Shown here piece after piece: positions 5,882-7,015 of a stretch of 7,015 bases of DNA. Within the stretch, counting starts at the first letter, position 1, and each line of letters starts with the position of its first letter. The stretch lies in NCBI GenBank assembly GCA_030669265.1, contig DAOVDY010000037.1, positions 1-7,015 on the forward strand, written 5' to 3'. Under the pieces are notes generated by a model. The model ran no database searches. It was not told the origin of the DNA and saw only the letters and a program-made list of their open reading frames with translations. Source of the DNA: Desulfobacteraceae bacterium (lineage in GTDB: Bacteria > Desulfobacterota > DSM-4660 > Desulfatiglandales > B25-G16). Position numbers and translations under genes: made by a program.

Positions 5882-5892
5882 GTGGTTGTTCA

Positions 5893-6672
5893 ATGCCTCA
5901 AAATAACAATGAGACAGTAATACGTATTGCTAATCTTTCCCTCAGGTTTGGGGGACTGCAAGCCCTTGATGATATAGATCTTGAGGTGAGAGCAGGAGAA
6001 ATACTCGCCATCATCGGGCCCAATGGTGCAGGAAAGACTTGTGTCCTTAATTGTGTCAATGGATTCTATCATCCTTATCAAGGAAAAATACTTTACCAGG
6101 GCATAGATCTAACAGGTCTAAAGCCCCATAAAATAGCCGTACTGGGTATAGCCAGGACATTTCAAAACATAGAACTGTATTCAGGTCTTAGTGCCCTGGA
6201 TAATTTGATGGCTGCCAGGCATGTCCATATGCGGCATGGTGCATTGTTAGGTTGTATGTTTTTTGGCCCAACCAGGGGAGAGGAAATCGCTCATCGGCAG
6301 CAGGTTGAGGAAATCATTGATCTATTAGAAATGGAATCTATCAGAAAAAAGGTGGTGGGCTCACTTCCCTATGGTCAGAGAAAAAGGGTCGATCTGGCCA
6401 GGGCCCTATCCATGGACCCGGCTATTCTACTTTTAGATGAACCCATGGCAGGTATGAATGTTGAGGAAAAAGAGGACATGGCCAGGTTTATCCTTGATAT
6501 TTATGAGCTTAAAAAAATACCTATAGTCCTTGTCGAACACGATATGGATGTGGTCATGGACATCTCCCATAGGGTAGCTGTGCTTGATTTTGGTCGCAAA
6601 ATTGCCGAGGGATTACCTCAAGAGATAAAAAAGGATGAGAGGGTTATAAAGGCCTATTTAGGGGAGGAATAA
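5893..6672 (+). CDS. livG: LivG-type branched-chain amino acid ABC transporter ATP-binding protein
   Basis: 259 residues from the ATG at 5893, the usual length for LivG. A TTG at 5878 is in frame but lies in the tail of the livK remnant, and neither start has a strong ribosome-binding site (a weak GAGTGG sits at 5880-5885). All ABC ATPase motifs are intact: Walker A GPNGAGKT (42-49), Q-loop at Q91 in ARTFQN, the LivG-type signature LPYGQ (158-162), Walker B ILLLDEP with catalytic E183, and the H-loop H216 in VEHDMD. The A-R-T-F-Q-N segment and the long mid-helical insert (109-137) separate LivG from LivF. It would energise uptake of branched-chain amino acids or, in such acyl-CoA settings, possibly other carboxylates. 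The permease genes would lie beyond the window; the adjacent binding-protein gene is only a fragment. Confidence 0.92.
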   Translation: MPQNNNETVIRIANLSLRFGGLQALDDIDLEVRAGEILAIIGPNGAGKTCVLNCVNGFYHPYQGKILYQGIDLTGLKPHKIAVLGIARTFQNIELYSGLSALDNLMAARHVHMRHGALLGCMFFGPTRGEEIAHRQQVEEIIDLLEMESIRKKVVGSLPYGQRKRVDLARALSMDPAILLLDEPMAGMNVEEKEDMARFILDIYELKKIPIVLVEHDMDVVMDISHRVAVLDFGRKIAEGLPQEIKKDERVIKAYLGEE

Positions 6673-6752
6673 ACATACGTCTCGGCAATTCTATTCGCGG
6701 CGGAAAATTATAGTTTTTAATATTATTTGGTTTATGCCATTCATATGGAATG

Positions 6753-6861
6753 TTGGAATAATGGAATATTGTGTTGTGAAAACGGAAAAAATCATAGTTA
6801 ATCTTTATTTCTTTTTCCATTTAACCCATCACTCCAATATTCCAGTACTCCATTATTCCAA
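6753..6861. repeat. Imperfect palindromic intergenic repeat
   Basis: TTGGAATAATGGA (6753-6765) is exactly complementary to 6849-6861. Further in, left ATATTG (6766-6771) matches the right arm after an 8-base insertion there (CAATATTCC at 6835-6843). GGAAAAA (6784-6790) pairs with TTTTTCC (6812-6818) around a 21-base loop. The arms are built of short TCCA/TATTCC units. It sits between livG and the acyl-CoA synthetase gene with no ORF. Transcribed, it would form a long AU-rich hairpin that could slow, protect or process the message. It is probably one copy of a dispersed repeat, which cannot be tested from one window. Confidence 0.55.
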
Positions 6862-6863
6862 TT

Positions 6864-6880
6864 GCGGAGCGAAGCGGAGC
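6864..6880 (+). repeat. Direct repeat carrying the ribosome-binding site of the acyl-CoA synthetase gene
   Basis: GCGGAGC occurs at 6864-6870 and again at 6874-6880, separated by GAA. The second copy places GGAG about nine bases before the ATG at 6889, the only plausible Shine-Dalgarno there. It directly abuts the right arm of the palindromic repeat. Confidence 0.4.
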
Positions 6881-6888
6881 TAAATTCT

Positions 6889-7015
6889 ATGCCCCTTGAA
6901 ACATTACCTCAAGTATTGAAAGAGAATTTTAAAAAATATGATAATCGCGTGGCCATGAGGGTCAAGGACAGAGGCATATGGCAAGAGTATACATGGGAAG
7001 ACTATTACCAGAAGG
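6889..7015 (+). CDS. AMP-binding acyl-CoA synthetase, N-terminal fragment (3' end outside window)
   Basis: Forty-two codons are visible from the ATG at 6889, which has GGAG nine bases upstream. The protein opens ETLPQVLKENFKKYDNRVAM and continues WQEYTWEDYYQK. This is the typical start of long-chain fatty-acid-CoA ligases of the FAA1 type: T-L-P-x-x-L, then a call to 'use' a substrate, then Y-T-W-x-x-Y. These enzymes activate a carboxylic acid with ATP and CoA through an acyl-adenylate. The catalytic motifs lie beyond the window. An acyl-CoA synthetase directly after livG is a familiar arrangement in Desulfobacterota, where liv-type transporter genes and ligases are interleaved; this suggests uptake and activation of an organic acid, but the substrate is not shown. 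Confidence 0.85.
   Translation, partial: MPLETLPQVLKENFKKYDNRVAMRVKDRGIWQEYTWEDYYQK

Noticed and set aside
5878..5892. TTG start for livG at 5878
   Set aside because: It overlaps the stop of the livK remnant and adds five residues not typical of LivG; the ATG at 5893 gives the usual start.

Overview
The window is AT-rich bacterial DNA. Protein similarities recognised from memory point to an anaerobic Desulfobacterota-type (former Deltaproteobacteria) genome. The markers are a LivG ATPase followed by an AMP-binding acyl-CoA synthetase, an SCP2 lipid-carrier protein, acyl-CoA dehydrogenase debris, and DUF2271- and DUF2846-type envelope proteins. This assignment is inference; no rRNA, tRNA or CRISPR array was seen.

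Layout. 1-603 is the 3' part of a TPR-like/DUF2271-like protein. 792-1358 is a DUF2846-like lipoprotein on the same strand. 1620-2108 is an unrecognised lipoprotein on the minus strand. A 334-bp gap (2109-2442) separates it from the divergent plus-strand group and holds a 12-bp palindrome, a TATAAT box and a possible 15-codon ORF. The group is a divergent phosphoglycerate-kinase-like protein (2443-3738), a PurN-like formyltransferase (3744-4547, 5 bp downstream) and a small SCP2 protein (4604-4930). This trio is the most unusual coding content. The two enzyme folds keep many substrate or catalytic residues but differ from the housekeeping enzymes at defined places, and they sit outside any glycolytic or purine context.

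4931-5892 has no intact gene but is not empty. Just after the SCP2 stop lies a 302-bp MITE-like element with 14-bp inverted ends and an 8-bp direct repeat on each side. Next come the 3' remnant of an acyl-CoA dehydrogenase (about 5366-5563), an AT-rich hairpin (5693-5729) and the 5' remnant of a LivK-type periplasmic binding protein (about 5720-5881). Together they look like a decayed acyl-CoA dehydrogenase-livK segment in front of livG.

At 5893-6672 is an intact LivG-type ABC ATPase. It is followed by a roughly 110-bp imperfect palindrome of the TCCATTATTCCA type and a short direct repeat that supplies a GGAG ribosome-binding site. The window ends with the first 42 codons of an AMP-binding acyl-CoA synthetase (6889-7015). 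The right half therefore looks like a branched-chain-type transport and acyl-CoA activation locus whose adjacent binding-protein gene has been lost. The trio's role is unknown; SCP2 and the neighbouring acyl-CoA genes hint at lipid or acyl chemistry.
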